A stretch of 64,000 bases of DNA, taken from Dorea sp. GTDB taxonomy: Bacteria; Bacillota; Clostridia; Lachnospirales; Lachnospiraceae. Where the stretch lies: the NCBI GenBank assembly GCA_022769185.1, contig JALEKG010000024.1:35010-99009 (forward strand), written 5' to 3'. This document shows positions 1-9,908 of the stretch, piece after piece; position 1 is the stretch's first letter, and the number at the start of each line of letters is the position of its first letter. The translations under genes and the position numbers were made by a program. The notes beneath the pieces were generated by a model, which saw nothing but the letters and a program-made list of their open reading frames with translations, did not search any database and was not told the origin of the DNA.

Positions 1-1230
1 TTTCGGACGATAATATAATTTCTCATTTTTCAATCCAATTCCATAGAATGCAAATACGATCAGACGAGTAATCACCAGTGCCGTAAACATGGATACAACA
101 ATACCGATTCCCAGAGTCTGAGCAAATCCTTTTACCGTTCCTGATCCCTTAAACCAAAGAACCAGTGCTGCGATCAGTGTTGTAACATTTCCGTCCACGA
201 TTGCAGACATCGCTTTCTGGAATCCGGTCTTCAAAGAATTCTTTACACTCTTTCCTTTGGTCATCTCTTCACGTACACGGGCAAAAATGATGACATTCGC
301 ATCAACCGCCATACCGATACTCAGGATAATACCGGCAATACCTGGAAGTGTCAGAGTCACATTAAACGCATTTAAAATCACCAGCACGATCTCTGTATAG
401 ATGATCAATGCAAGACTTGATGCCAGACCCGGAAGATAATATACCCAGATCATAAACAGGAAAATGATCACAAGACCAATCACTCCGGCCTTTAAACTGG
501 TACTGATTGCCTGTTCTCCAAGTTGTGCCCCTACTACATTAGAGCGCAACTCTTCCAGTTCCAGTTTCAGTCCACCGATTCGAATCGTAGAAGCCAGGTT
601 ATCCGCCTCTTCATATGTAAAATCACCTGTAATATATGCCTGTCCGCCTGTAATTGCAGTCTGTACAACCGGACTGCTGATCAATTCACCGTCGTAAATA
701 ATCGAAATCTGTTTGCCGACATTTGCTTCCGTAGCTTCTGCAAATTTCTCTTTTCCGGAATCATTCAGGTTCAGTTCCACAGAGTATTCTTTGTTTCCCA
801 TATCATCTTCACCGGCTTTTGCAGATGCACTCTTAACATCTGAACCGGTAAGTACGGTTTCTCCATCTGTTGTCTGAAATTCCAGAGATCCCGGTTTTCC
901 AAGCTGTTCCAGAATCTCATTGGCATCTGAAACACCTGGAATCTCAATATTGATACGGTCTTTTCCTTCCTGATATACGCTGGCCTCAGTACTGTACTGC
1001 TCCACACGTTTCTGAAGTTTGTAGATGGTATCACTCATCTCTTCGTCTGTCGGATTGTCATCCTTCACCTGGTATGTGATGCTGACACCTCCGGCCAGAT
1101 CCAGCCCCAGTTTAATGTTCTTCATAGAGCCGGTTCCCTTATTACCAAATCCTACCAGCACTGTAAAACCAAGCAATATGATCAAAACAGCCGCCAGAAT
1201 CAGACTCAGTATGCTTTTTTTCTTCTTCAT
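1..1230 (-). CDS. secD: Protein translocase subunit SecD (possibly fused SecDF), C-terminal part runs off the window
   Basis: Minus-strand translation from ATG at 1230: MKKKKSILSLILAAVLIILLGFTVLV...LGLDLAGGVSITYQV...; later IYTEIVLVILNAFNVTLTLPGIAGIILSIGMAVDANVIIFARVREE, typical SecD. Open at left edge, so not in the ORF track. Confidence 0.92.
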   Translation of the reverse strand, partial: MKKKKSILSLILAAVLIILLGFTVLVGFGNKGTGSMKNIKLGLDLAGGVSITYQVKDDNPTDEEMSDTIYKLQKRVEQYSTEASVYQEGKDRINIEIPGVSDANEILEQLGKPGSLEFQTTDGETVLTGSDVKSASAKAGEDDMGNKEYSVELNLNDSGKEKFAEATEANVGKQISIIYDGELISSPVVQTAITGGQAYITGDFTYEEADNLASTIRIGGLKLELEELRSNVVGAQLGEQAISTSLKAGVIGLVIIFLFMIWVYYLPGLASSLALIIYTEIVLVILNAFNVTLTLPGIAGIILSIGMAVDANVIIFARVREEMTKGKSVKNSLKTGFQKAMSAIVDGNVTTLIAALVLWFKGSGTVKGFAQTLGIGIVVSMFTALVITRLIVFAFYGIGLKNEKLYYRPK

Positions 1231-1286
1231 GATTTACTTCCTTTCTGCCTTTTATATCCTCTGATATTCGGGTCAAATATTTACTT

Positions 1287-2684
1287 CTATGATTCTTCCG
1301 CAAGTGCGGCCTTGATCATGATCGCACATTCTACACGTTTGCGCTGCATCTCACAGCCAATCTCATAGCAGTCATGGATCGTACCATGGAAATTATACGA
1401 ATTCGCCATGCAACCTCCGCTGCAATAGAACTTGGCAAAACAGTTTCTGCATTTTTCTTTCGAATATACGTTACAGCTTCTGAAATCATCCGCAATCTCA
1501 GGCTTTACAATTCCATCATCTACATTTCCCATCAGAAATTCTTCTTTTCCGACGAACTGATGACATGGATACAGATCTCCCCATGGTGTCACTGCAAGGT
1601 ATTCCGTTCCAGAGCCACAGCCGGATAATCGTTTAGCGACACACGGTCCACCGTCTAAGTCTATCATAAAATGGAAGAAATTAAAACCTTTTCCTTCTTT
1701 TTCCCGCTCAATCATTATCTTCGCAAGCTTATCATATTCTTCCATGATCTGTGGCAGATCTTCTTTACGAATTGCATATGGATCGCTCTCATCTCCTACC
1801 ACCGGTTCGATTGACATCTGCTTAAATCCGAGATCCGCAAAATGTAAAATATCATTCGAGAAATCCAGATTATTTCTGGTAAATGTTCCTCGGATATAAT
1901 ATTTCTCCTGATGTCTGCTTTCAGCCAGTTTCTGGAATTTTGGAACGATCAGATCATAACTGCCTTTTCCATTTCTGAATGGACGCATCCGGTCATTAAC
2001 TTCTTTTCTTCCATCCAGACTCAAAACTACGTTATCCATTTCTTTATTTACAAACTCCTGAACATCATCATTGAGAAGTACCCCATTCGTCGTAACTGTA
2101 AAGCGGAAATGCTTGTCATGGATCTTCTCCTGTTCTCTTCCGTATGCGACCAGGTCCTTAACTACCTGCCAGTTCATCAGTGGTTCACCACCAAAGAAAT
2201 CCACCTCCAGGTTATGCCGGTTACCAGAATTCGCAATCAGAAAATCCAGTGCCTTCTTTCCAACTTCATAGCTCATCAGTGCGCGTCTTCCGTGATATTC
2301 TCCCTCTTCTGCGAAGCAGTACTTACACGCCAGATTACAATCATGAGCTATATGAAGACAAAGTGCCTTTACTACAGTTTTCCTTTTCTGTACGACAGGA
2401 ATCATACATTCATATGTATCTTTTACAAACAGCTGCCCGCCTTCGGTCAGCTCAATCACATCAGCAAGTGCATCCTGAATCTCACTTGTGTCGTAAGCCT
2501 GCCCCAACACTGTAACCAGCTTTTTTAGAATCTCCGGCTCCTTTAATGATTCCGCCGTCGGCTCTGCCTCTGGCGTATTTAACTGTTCGATCACATCATA
2601 ACAGACATCATCCACAACGTGAACGGATCCACTATAAACATCCATAACGATATTATATCCATTATTACGATACTGGTGAATCAA
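1287..2684 (-). CDS. scfB: SCIFF-peptide thioether maturase, radical SAM/SPASM (ScfB-like)
   Basis: CNLACKYCFAEEG radical SAM motif, Cys-rich SPASM C-terminus (CRNCFAKFYCSGGCMANSY), next to a six-Cys precursor peptide. Confidence 0.92.
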   Translation of the reverse strand: MIHQYRNNGYNIVMDVYSGSVHVVDDVCYDVIEQLNTPEAEPTAESLKEPEILKKLVTVLGQAYDTSEIQDALADVIELTEGGQLFVKDTYECMIPVVQKRKTVVKALCLHIAHDCNLACKYCFAEEGEYHGRRALMSYEVGKKALDFLIANSGNRHNLEVDFFGGEPLMNWQVVKDLVAYGREQEKIHDKHFRFTVTTNGVLLNDDVQEFVNKEMDNVVLSLDGRKEVNDRMRPFRNGKGSYDLIVPKFQKLAESRHQEKYYIRGTFTRNNLDFSNDILHFADLGFKQMSIEPVVGDESDPYAIRKEDLPQIMEEYDKLAKIMIEREKEGKGFNFFHFMIDLDGGPCVAKRLSGCGSGTEYLAVTPWGDLYPCHQFVGKEEFLMGNVDDGIVKPEIADDFRSCNVYSKEKCRNCFAKFYCSGGCMANSYNFHGTIHDCYEIGCEMQRKRVECAIMIKAALAEES

Positions 2685-2843
2685 CGTATATACCCCTTTC
2701 TGTATCTTAATCTCATTTTTCTATCAGATCATAAGGATAAAATCCCTGCTGCATATCTGAAAATCATTTTCATTTCCATGAACAACAAGAAACAGCGACC
2801 CATACAAAAGACCGCTGTCCCGAGTATTCCATATGATTTTAAC

Positions 2844-2984
2844 TTATTTGTTGTGTTCGCAAGTCTGGTTTCCTACTGTGCAGGATGTCTTACATGCTGA
2901 CTGGCAGGATGTCTGGCATTCACCGCATCCACTCTTCTTCAGATTGCTGTTCATGGGTTTGTTCAATGATTTTACATGTTTCAT
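2844..2984 (-). CDS. scfA: SCIFF ranthipeptide precursor (six cysteines in forty-five)
   Basis: Minus-strand ORF of 46 aa, MKHVKSLNKPMNSNLKKSGCGECQTSCQSACKTSCTVGNQTCEHNK, exactly 6 Cys, directly upstream of the radical SAM maturase; absent from the supplied ORF track. Confidence 0.93.
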   Translation of the reverse strand: MKHVKSLNKPMNSNLKKSGCGECQTSCQSACKTSCTVGNQTCEHNK

Positions 2985-3111
2985 GACCGTATCCCTCCTT
3001 ACCTTTGCTTAACTTATGCTATTATACCATCTTAGTTTTATTTTCGCAATCCTTTTATAATTCTGGTTTTAAGAAATCCTATCAGATTTTCAGATCAGTG
3101 CCTGCCCTTTT

Positions 3112-3486
3112 TCATGAGATCATTCCTCCAGTCATGCCTCCGCCCGCGCAGAGAATCAACGTCATTAGCAAACTGGTTCCACTTCCATTTAATGTATGAT
3201 ACACTCCTAAAGTAATCAATAAAAGTAACGTAAAATATCCAACACCGAGTCCCAGTCCCCAGATAAATCTTCGGACTCTGGCCATCTTTCCTATGACAAT
3301 CCCTCCAATCAGAGTTGCCGCCACATAGATTCCTGTGATTGCCGCTGAAACAATCCCCTCATTTAATTCAAATTTATACAGGGCCATCGCAAGTGCAAGC
3401 AGTAATATTCCTGTAACAATATAAGATACCAGGAGTGATTTTATCACCCACATGACTTTCGAATCTTTCTGAATCCTTCTATCCAT
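3112..3486 (-). CDS. TIGR04086-type membrane protein (SCIFF-locus associated)
   Basis: 124 aa, four predicted hydrophobic helices, conserved position upstream of scfA. Confidence 0.75.
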   Translation of the reverse strand: MDRRIQKDSKVMWVIKSLLVSYIVTGILLLALAMALYKFELNEGIVSAAITGIYVAATLIGGIVIGKMARVRRFIWGLGLGVGYFTLLLLITLGVYHTLNGSGTSLLMTLILCAGGGMTGGMIS

Positions 3487-3539
3487 CCCATCCCTCCTTG
3501 TCTATCACAAGTTATGATGGGAAATCCTGTTTTATTCCA

Positions 3540-4088
3540 CTATTGCTCCATCTGACGTCCAAGAAATGCAGAGGCACATGTTGCCATCTTTTGTTCCAGT
3601 TCTGTAAGCCTCTTTTTGACATCTTTGGATAATAAAATTACACCACCAATAACATCACCCTCACAAATAATCGGACTGATCACCTCGTATGCATATTCTT
3701 CTTCTGAGGTATCTGTCACCGGAACATATTTTTTCTCTCCTTCCGCTGCTGCCACCTGCGATCTTCCTTCCAGAAGCTTTTCCAATTGCCTGCTGATATA
3801 TTTATCCTGAAGCTCCTTCTTGCCAGCTCCAGAAGCTGCAATAATCTGATCCATATCACAGACACATACCAGGCATCCTACTGTCTGAGACAGACTTTCC
3901 GCATACTGTCTGGCAAATGTAGACAATTCTCCGATGGGAGAATATTTTTTTAAAATAATCTCCCCTTCCCGGTCTGTAAATATTTCCAGTGGATCTCCTT
4001 CCCGGATCCGCAGAGTTCTCCGGATTTCTTTTGGGATGACTACACGGCCCAGATCATCGATTCTTCGTACAATTCCTGTAGCTTTCAT
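3540..4088 (-). CDS. spoVT: Stage V sporulation protein T (AbrB/SpoVT)
   Basis: MKATGIVRRIDDLGRVVIPKEIRRTLRIREGDPLEIFTD AbrB domain plus GAF-like C-terminus. Confidence 0.93.
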   Translation of the reverse strand: MKATGIVRRIDDLGRVVIPKEIRRTLRIREGDPLEIFTDREGEIILKKYSPIGELSTFARQYAESLSQTVGCLVCVCDMDQIIAASGAGKKELQDKYISRQLEKLLEGRSQVAAAEGEKKYVPVTDTSEEEYAYEVISPIICEGDVIGGVILLSKDVKKRLTELEQKMATCASAFLGRQMEQ

Positions 4089-4165
4089 CTAAAATTCCTC
4101 CATTTACTGTACTTTCTTCCATTGTTGGAATTAGTATCTGTAAATAGAGGAATTTTATACTTCGT

Positions 4166-5023
4166 TTATACCACTATCCTTATGCAGATGTAACATTTCC
4201 CATCTTTTTTATCTGTGCTTACAAAAATATCTCCTTTATATTTCTTAATCAGCATTCTTGCATTATATAATCCAAGTCCATGTTTTTCACTATCCGATTT
4301 TGTCGAATACCCTTTATCGAAGAAGCGGTCAATCTCTTTTAACCGTGTATCTTCTATCTGGTTTCTGATTGCAAACACCAGTCTGTCATTTTCTGAATCG
4401 AGCTCCATAATCACCTGATTTTTTTCTTCACTGCATGCTTCATACGCATTGTCGACCAAAGTTCCCACAATTTCAATCAGATGATGTTCCGAGATACCAG
4501 AAATGATCTCCAGGCTTTTCACTTCTACTTCGGTCTTAATATAATCTGGTGCACGCATGATTTTACTATACAGAAATCCCGCAAGGACTTTATCGCTGAT
4601 TCTGAGCAGAGGAAGATAATGCCGGCTGTCATCATCCCGGACAACCTCCGTAATATACTCTGACTGTCTTGCAACCAGTTCATCATAATTATCTACCGTC
4701 AGATGCATATTCAAGATTGCATTCATATGATTATCAAATTCATGCTGCTTGACACGGATTTCTTTCACCAGCTCTTCCAGGGGCTGAATATAGTGCTGAT
4801 ACAACTTGATCTCAGATTCCTGTTTCTGTATGATCAAATAATTTTTCCGCCAGTCTGCAATCCCCCAGACATTCACTACAACCATCAGCAGAAACATGAG
4901 GAAAATCCGATAATCGAATGTACCGCTGACCAAAAAATCAATTACAAGATAAACCGATGCCAAAAGTGCCAGTATACAAAATATTCTGTATAAAAACTTT
5001 CTTACCCATTCAATCACTGACAA
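4166..5023 (-). CDS. GHKL-domain sensor histidine kinase (AgrC-like)
   Basis: HEFDNHMNAILNMH, LVDNAYEAC, KHGLGLYNARMLIKKYKG ATPase motifs. Confidence 0.8.
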   Translation of the reverse strand: MSVIEWVRKFLYRIFCILALLASVYLVIDFLVSGTFDYRIFLMFLLMVVVNVWGIADWRKNYLIIQKQESEIKLYQHYIQPLEELVKEIRVKQHEFDNHMNAILNMHLTVDNYDELVARQSEYITEVVRDDDSRHYLPLLRISDKVLAGFLYSKIMRAPDYIKTEVEVKSLEIISGISEHHLIEIVGTLVDNAYEACSEEKNQVIMELDSENDRLVFAIRNQIEDTRLKEIDRFFDKGYSTKSDSEKHGLGLYNARMLIKKYKGDIFVSTDKKDGKCYICIRIVV

Positions 5024-5733
5024 AGCCTCCCGATTTCTGACTTGTAAGTCACTCCGATTTCCACAACATCTTCACAATTTTTTAATTTGATGATACGATT
5101 CACAGTATCATAGTACTCTACTTCTCTCTTGTTGACAACGAACATCCGATGACATTGCAGGAACATATCTTCCGGAACCTTCTGTAGAATCTGTTTTAGA
5201 CTAATGTATGGAATATTCCACTCCTTCTCCTTCATATGAATCCGGATTCCTCGTGGAATTGCTTCAATATACCGGATGTTATCACAATTGATCTGATAAT
5301 TGATCCCATCCTTTTTCACAACAATCACTGGTGGCTTTTCTTGTTTTTCCTTTTCCAAAACTTTTCTTACCACTTCAATCACCTGTTTTTCAGAAAAAGG
5401 CTTCATAATATATTGATAACAGTGCAGTTCGCGATATGCCTGCATCTCCATGGCCCCTATTGCTGTTACCATCACAATCGGAGTAAATGAATACTGAAAC
5501 TGTTCCCTGATCTCTCTGGCAAAGAGGATCCCACCGATATCTTCACGGTTATCACCGCTGAGATTCACATCCAGAAGAAACAGGCCATACCGGATCTCAT
5601 TATGCAAAAGCTTTCTTGCTTCCTGATAAGAAGAAGAAGTATGTACAGCAATCTCATCAGAATAATCTGTCAGTATTTTTTCCAATGCTCTCAATGAATT
5701 CAGATCATCTTCCAAAATCAAAACATGTACCAC
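5014..5733 (-). CDS. LytTR-family response regulator
   Basis: Receiver domain (VLILEDDLNSLRALE, LFLLDVNLSG) plus LytTR C-terminal domain; overlaps the kinase gene. Confidence 0.88.
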   Translation of the reverse strand: MVHVLILEDDLNSLRALEKILTDYSDEIAVHTSSSYQEARKLLHNEIRYGLFLLDVNLSGDNREDIGGILFAREIREQFQYSFTPIVMVTAIGAMEMQAYRELHCYQYIMKPFSEKQVIEVVRKVLEKEKQEKPPVIVVKKDGINYQINCDNIRYIEAIPRGIRIHMKEKEWNIPYISLKQILQKVPEDMFLQCHRMFVVNKREVEYYDTVNRIIKLKNCEDVVEIGVTYKSEIGRLCQ

Positions 5734-5768
5734 AATCCTCTCCCCCTCTTATCTTTTGTTTCCATATT

Positions 5769-6698
5769 TTATTCAGAAATGATTTCTTTTGCACTCTTTG
5801 CAAGCCCTGCAAGACTCTGAATCTCTGATGGAATAATGATCTTGGTCGCCTGACCGTCAGCTGCTTTTTCAAATGCCTCCAGACTCTTCATCGTAAGAAC
5901 TGCCTGATCTGCTCCTGCTTCCTTCAGGAAACGGATACCATCTGCATTTGCCTGCTGTACTTTCAAAATAGCTGCTGCTTCACCTTCTGCCTCACGGATC
6001 ATTGCCTCCTTCTTCGCCTCTGCGCGGAGAATTGCCGCCTGTTTCTCTGCCTCAGCATCCAGAATCGCAGATTCTTTTTGTCCTTCTGCTACCAGAATCG
6101 TAGATTTCTTTTCTCCTTCTGCACGGAGAATTGCCTCTCTTCGTTCACGCTCTGCTTTCATCTGCTTTTCCATCGCATCCTGTATAGCAGATGGCGGAAT
6201 GATATTCTTTAACTCCACACGATTTACCTTAATCCCCCAGGGATCCGTTGCTTCATCCAGTGACGCACGCATCTTGGTATTGATCGTTTCTCTGGATGTC
6301 AAGGTTTGATCCAGCTCAAGATCACCAATAATATTACGCAGAGTCGTCGCAGTCAGATTTTCAATTGCCATGATTGGATTCGCCACTCCATAGCAGAACA
6401 TTTTGGGATCTGTAATCTGATAAAATACCACAGTATCAATTCTCATAGTTACATTATCCTTTGTGATCACCGGCTGTGGATCAAAATCCACTACCTGCTC
6501 TTTTAAATCTACTTTTCTTGCCACACGGTCAATAATCGGCATTTTAAAATGAAGTCCTGTATTCCAGGTTGCCTGATACGCTCCCAGTCTCTCTACAACA
6601 ACCGCTCTTGCCTGAGGTACAATTTTGATACAGGAAACCAGTAATACTAAAATAATAATGACAATAATAATAATTGCTACAAATCCAATATTCATCAT
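5769..6698 (-). CDS. SPFH/band-7 (stomatin-like) protein
   Basis: IVPQARAVVVERLGAYQATWNTGLHFKMPIIDRV ... Ala/Glu-rich coiled coil. Confidence 0.9.
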   Translation of the reverse strand: MMNIGFVAIIIIVIIILVLLVSCIKIVPQARAVVVERLGAYQATWNTGLHFKMPIIDRVARKVDLKEQVVDFDPQPVITKDNVTMRIDTVVFYQITDPKMFCYGVANPIMAIENLTATTLRNIIGDLELDQTLTSRETINTKMRASLDEATDPWGIKVNRVELKNIIPPSAIQDAMEKQMKAERERREAILRAEGEKKSTILVAEGQKESAILDAEAEKQAAILRAEAKKEAMIREAEGEAAAILKVQQANADGIRFLKEAGADQAVLTMKSLEAFEKAADGQATKIIIPSEIQSLAGLAKSAKEIISE

Positions 6699-6700
6699 TT

Positions 6701-7159
6701 TTACTCCTCCTCATACTTTTTTACAATTAACTTTACTCCTGAAATGGTGACTACCTTTACCAGTGTATCCGGTTCCAGAATCTCATCATCCTTCTCTGCT
6801 CTTACCGTCCACTCCTGACCATTTACCACTGCCATTCCTGTCTGGTGAAGATTATCCACTTTCTCTACGATACGTATCGTTTTCCCTATGATTCCTTCGT
6901 AATTCGTTTTTTCCCGCTGCGAATTAATGAACTTCACCGCAAACGGTCTTGTAAACCAGAGAAGAACGAATGTTACGATAAAAAAAGCAACAACCTGCCA
7001 TACGAGAGAGACATTCAGAAGACTTAAAAGAAGTGCGATCAAGGCACCTCCTGCAGCCCAGATACTGGTCAGTCCCACCGTAATGATCTCAACAAGCAAG
7101 AGAAGAATCAGAAGAATCAACCAGACAACTGTCATATGATTTTCCTGAATCATTGTCAT
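6701..7159 (-). CDS. NfeD family protein
   Basis: 152 aa, TM helices plus OB-fold C-terminus, directly upstream of the SPFH gene. Confidence 0.85.
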   Translation of the reverse strand: MTMIQENHMTVVWLILLILLLLVEIITVGLTSIWAAGGALIALLLSLLNVSLVWQVVAFFIVTFVLLWFTRPFAVKFINSQREKTNYEGIIGKTIRIVEKVDNLHQTGMAVVNGQEWTVRAEKDDEILEPDTLVKVVTISGVKLIVKKYEEE

Positions 7160-7296
7160 ATGCTCTTCACTTCCTTTCTTGTTGTCTACATTTTAACAAA
7201 GCCCGTTATCCCGGGCAATACCTTTTGAGTGAATGCAGTGATTTCGTGTTTGAATATATGTTACCCCTATCATATGGTCCGTAAAATATGCCCCGA

Positions 7297-7350
7297 TAAA
7301 AAAAACGGCACAACCAAGGAATTTTCTTTCCCGGTTGTACCGTTTTTCAC
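7297..7350 (-). terminator. Intrinsic terminator downstream of the hsp70-like gene
   Basis: ACGGtACAACC / GGTTGTgCCGT stem followed by T-run on the minus strand. Confidence 0.8.
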
Positions 7351-7393
7351 GTATATATCCATACTTTAAAAAGGAACCATTCCTTTTTGTTTT

Positions 7394-9148
7394 TTATCTC
7401 AATCTGGAAACAGCTTCTTCCAGTTTTTCTTTCGCATCACGGATTTCCCCTGCTTCCATGGCCGTCATCTTCTCCGGATTACACTTACATACTCGCTTGT
7501 TCAGCTCAGACCAGCAGGCTTTTGCATTCTTATAGTCTTTTTTATCAGACGTTTTCTTCGCTTCCTCAATCTGTGGAGACACCTGGCTCAGATACTGCTC
7601 TGCCTCATTCCGGATATCAATGAATTCTTTCCGTTCTCCATCGGCAGCTTCATATTCTTTTGCATCCCGGATTGCCTGTTCGATCTCTTCTTCTGACATA
7701 TTGCTGCTGGAAGTAATCGTAATCTGCTGTGCTTTTCCGGTTCCCAGATCTTTTGCAGATACTGTCACGATTCCATTTGCGTCAATCTCAAAAGTTACTT
7801 CAATCTGCGGGACACCAGCCAACGCCTTTTTAATTCCATCCAGCCGGAATTCTCCCAACAACTTATTATCTTTTGCAAATCTCCGCTCTCCCTGAAGAAC
7901 TTTGATATCTACAGATTTCTGGAAATTTCCTGCCGTTGTAAAAATCTGGCTGTACTTTGCCGGAATCGTCGTATTTCTCCGGATCAGTGGAGTTGCCACA
8001 CCGCCAACCGTCTCGATCGACAGTGTTAGTGGAGTTACATCCATCAGAATCATCTCGGAAGCAGTACTTCCCACAATCAGCTGTCCACTTAGCTTTTCTG
8101 CCTGAATTGCAGCTCCGGATGCTACACATTCATCCGGATTCACATTCTTGGAAGGCTCCAGCCCTGTCAGCATTTTCACTTTTGCCTGCACAGCCGGAAT
8201 TCTGGTAGAACCGCCCACCAATAATACCTTTGTAAGTTGAGAAGATGTAATCCCCGCATCTGCCAGCGCCTGCTGCACCGGTCCTGCCGTACGATCCACC
8301 AGATCAGCCGTCAGCTCATCAAATTTTGCTCTGGTCAATGTCAGATCCATATGCTTCGGTCCATCTTTTCCCACTGCAAGATAAGGAATATTAATCATTG
8401 CTGTTGTTGCAGATGAAAGAGTCTTCTTTGCTTTCTCTGCTTCTTCCCGGACTCTTTGCATTGCTGTCACATCTTTGCGGATATCGACCCGTTCCTGCCT
8501 CTTAAATTCTGCTACCAGATAATCCACAATTCTTGCGTCAAAGTCATCCCCGCCCAGATGATTATCTCCGGCAGTTGCCAGAACTTCAATCAGGTTATCT
8601 CCAATCTCAATCACAGAGACATCGAAGGTCCCGCCGCCAAGGTCATACACCAGAATTTTCTGTTCCATTCCATTCACAAGTCCATAAGCAAATGCCGCTG
8701 CTGTAGGTTCATTGATGATTCGAAGAACATTCAGCCCTGCAATTCTTCCCGCATCCTTTGTTGCCTGGCGCTGTGCATCCGTAAAATATGCCGGAACTGT
8801 AATTACTGCATCATTCACAGTATCGCCAAGATAACTTTCTGCATCTTTTTTCAGTTTGGACAAGATCATTGCCGATATTTCCTGTGGCGTATATTTTTTC
8901 CCATTTCGTTTAAAACGATAATCCGTTCCCATCTGACGTTTGATCGATGCAACCGTTCCATCTGTATTCACTGCCGCCTGGCGCTTGGCAAGGTCTCCTA
9001 CCAGACGCTCACCGTTTTTCGTAAATGCTACTACGGAAGGAGTGGTCCTTCCTCCTTCAGCATTGGGGATCACAACGATCTCACTCCCCACCATTGCTGC
9101 CATACAGCTATTTGTTGTTCCAAGATCAATTCCTATTGCTTTTGCCAT
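7394..9148 (-). CDS. Hsp70 family chaperone (DnaK-like paralog)
   Basis: [45 protein letters not shown]; 584 aa; no grpE/dnaJ neighbours. Confidence 0.88.
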   Translation of the reverse strand: MAKAIGIDLGTTNSCMAAMVGSEIVVIPNAEGGRTTPSVVAFTKNGERLVGDLAKRQAAVNTDGTVASIKRQMGTDYRFKRNGKKYTPQEISAMILSKLKKDAESYLGDTVNDAVITVPAYFTDAQRQATKDAGRIAGLNVLRIINEPTAAAFAYGLVNGMEQKILVYDLGGGTFDVSVIEIGDNLIEVLATAGDNHLGGDDFDARIVDYLVAEFKRQERVDIRKDVTAMQRVREEAEKAKKTLSSATTAMINIPYLAVGKDGPKHMDLTLTRAKFDELTADLVDRTAGPVQQALADAGITSSQLTKVLLVGGSTRIPAVQAKVKMLTGLEPSKNVNPDECVASGAAIQAEKLSGQLIVGSTASEMILMDVTPLTLSIETVGGVATPLIRRNTTIPAKYSQIFTTAGNFQKSVDIKVLQGERRFAKDNKLLGEFRLDGIKKALAGVPQIEVTFEIDANGIVTVSAKDLGTGKAQQITITSSSNMSEEEIEQAIRDAKEYEAADGERKEFIDIRNEAEQYLSQVSPQIEEAKKTSDKKDYKNAKACWSELNKRVCKCNPEKMTAMEAGEIRDAKEKLEEAVSRLR

Positions 9149-9405
9149 GTTCCATGTTTCCTTTCTTTTTCCAATTCCTGCGTCCCTTTTTACATACTTT
9201 TTCTCACTTCTTTCATCTTAAATCTTTTCAGCCAAAATACAATGAACATACCAGAAAATATCTCTTAAAAAACTGTGAACTCTTCGCACACCACAGGCGT
9301 TGGTACAGGAGAAAACACTCATCTTGAATAACATCTAGATTTTGTCTGGATATTTTATGCATAATTTTGTATAATATCTTCAGACAATGTTAGGAGGAAT
9401 GTATC

Positions 9406-9852
9406 ATGAGCAAAATTGAAGAAGTTCGTGGTGATATGGTCAAAGCCATGAAAGCCGGCGACAAAGAAACAAAAGAAACTTTATCTATGCTGCTTGCAGC
9501 CCTTAAGAATAAAGCCATTGATAAACGCTCTGACTTAACACCTGAAGAAGAAACTCAGGTTATCTTAAAAGAAATCAAGCAGACCAAAGAAACTTTGGAA
9601 ATGACCCCTGCAGACCGCACCGAGATTATCGAAGAATGTAATAAACGTCTCGCTGTATTAGAGCAATATGCTCCAAAAATGATGGATGAAACTGAGATCA
9701 AAGAGGTGATCACTTCTGTCCTTGCAGAAATGGGCCTGGATGCACCAACTGCCAAAGACAAAGGAAAGATTATGAAAAACCTGATGCCAAAAGTAAAGGG
9801 AAAAGCAGACGGTAAACTAGTCAACGATATCGTAGCTACATTCATAAGATAA
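9406..9852 (+). CDS. GatB/YqeY domain-containing protein
   Basis: MSKIEEVRGDMVKAMKAGDKETKETLSMLLAALKNKAID; RBS aggagg upstream. Confidence 0.9.
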   Translation: MSKIEEVRGDMVKAMKAGDKETKETLSMLLAALKNKAIDKRSDLTPEEETQVILKEIKQTKETLEMTPADRTEIIEECNKRLAVLEQYAPKMMDETEIKEVITSVLAEMGLDAPTAKDKGKIMKNLMPKVKGKADGKLVNDIVATFIR

Positions 9853-9860
9853 TAGGTGAT

Positions 9861-9900
9861 AAAAAACCTGGAAATCCATATTGGTTTTCCAGGTTTTATT
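9861..9900 (+). terminator. Intrinsic terminator
   Basis: AAACCTGGAAA...TTTTCCAGGTTTTATT. Confidence 0.8.
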
Positions 9901-9908
9901 ATCATTTC

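Noticed and set aside
7866-8129. 87-aa ORF inside the hsp70-like gene
   Set aside because: Out-of-frame shadow ORF in a conserved coding sequence
8456-9268. 270-aa + strand ORF antisense to the hsp70-like gene
   Set aside because: Antisense open frame typical of high-scoring coding DNA; Cys/His-rich translation without domain logic
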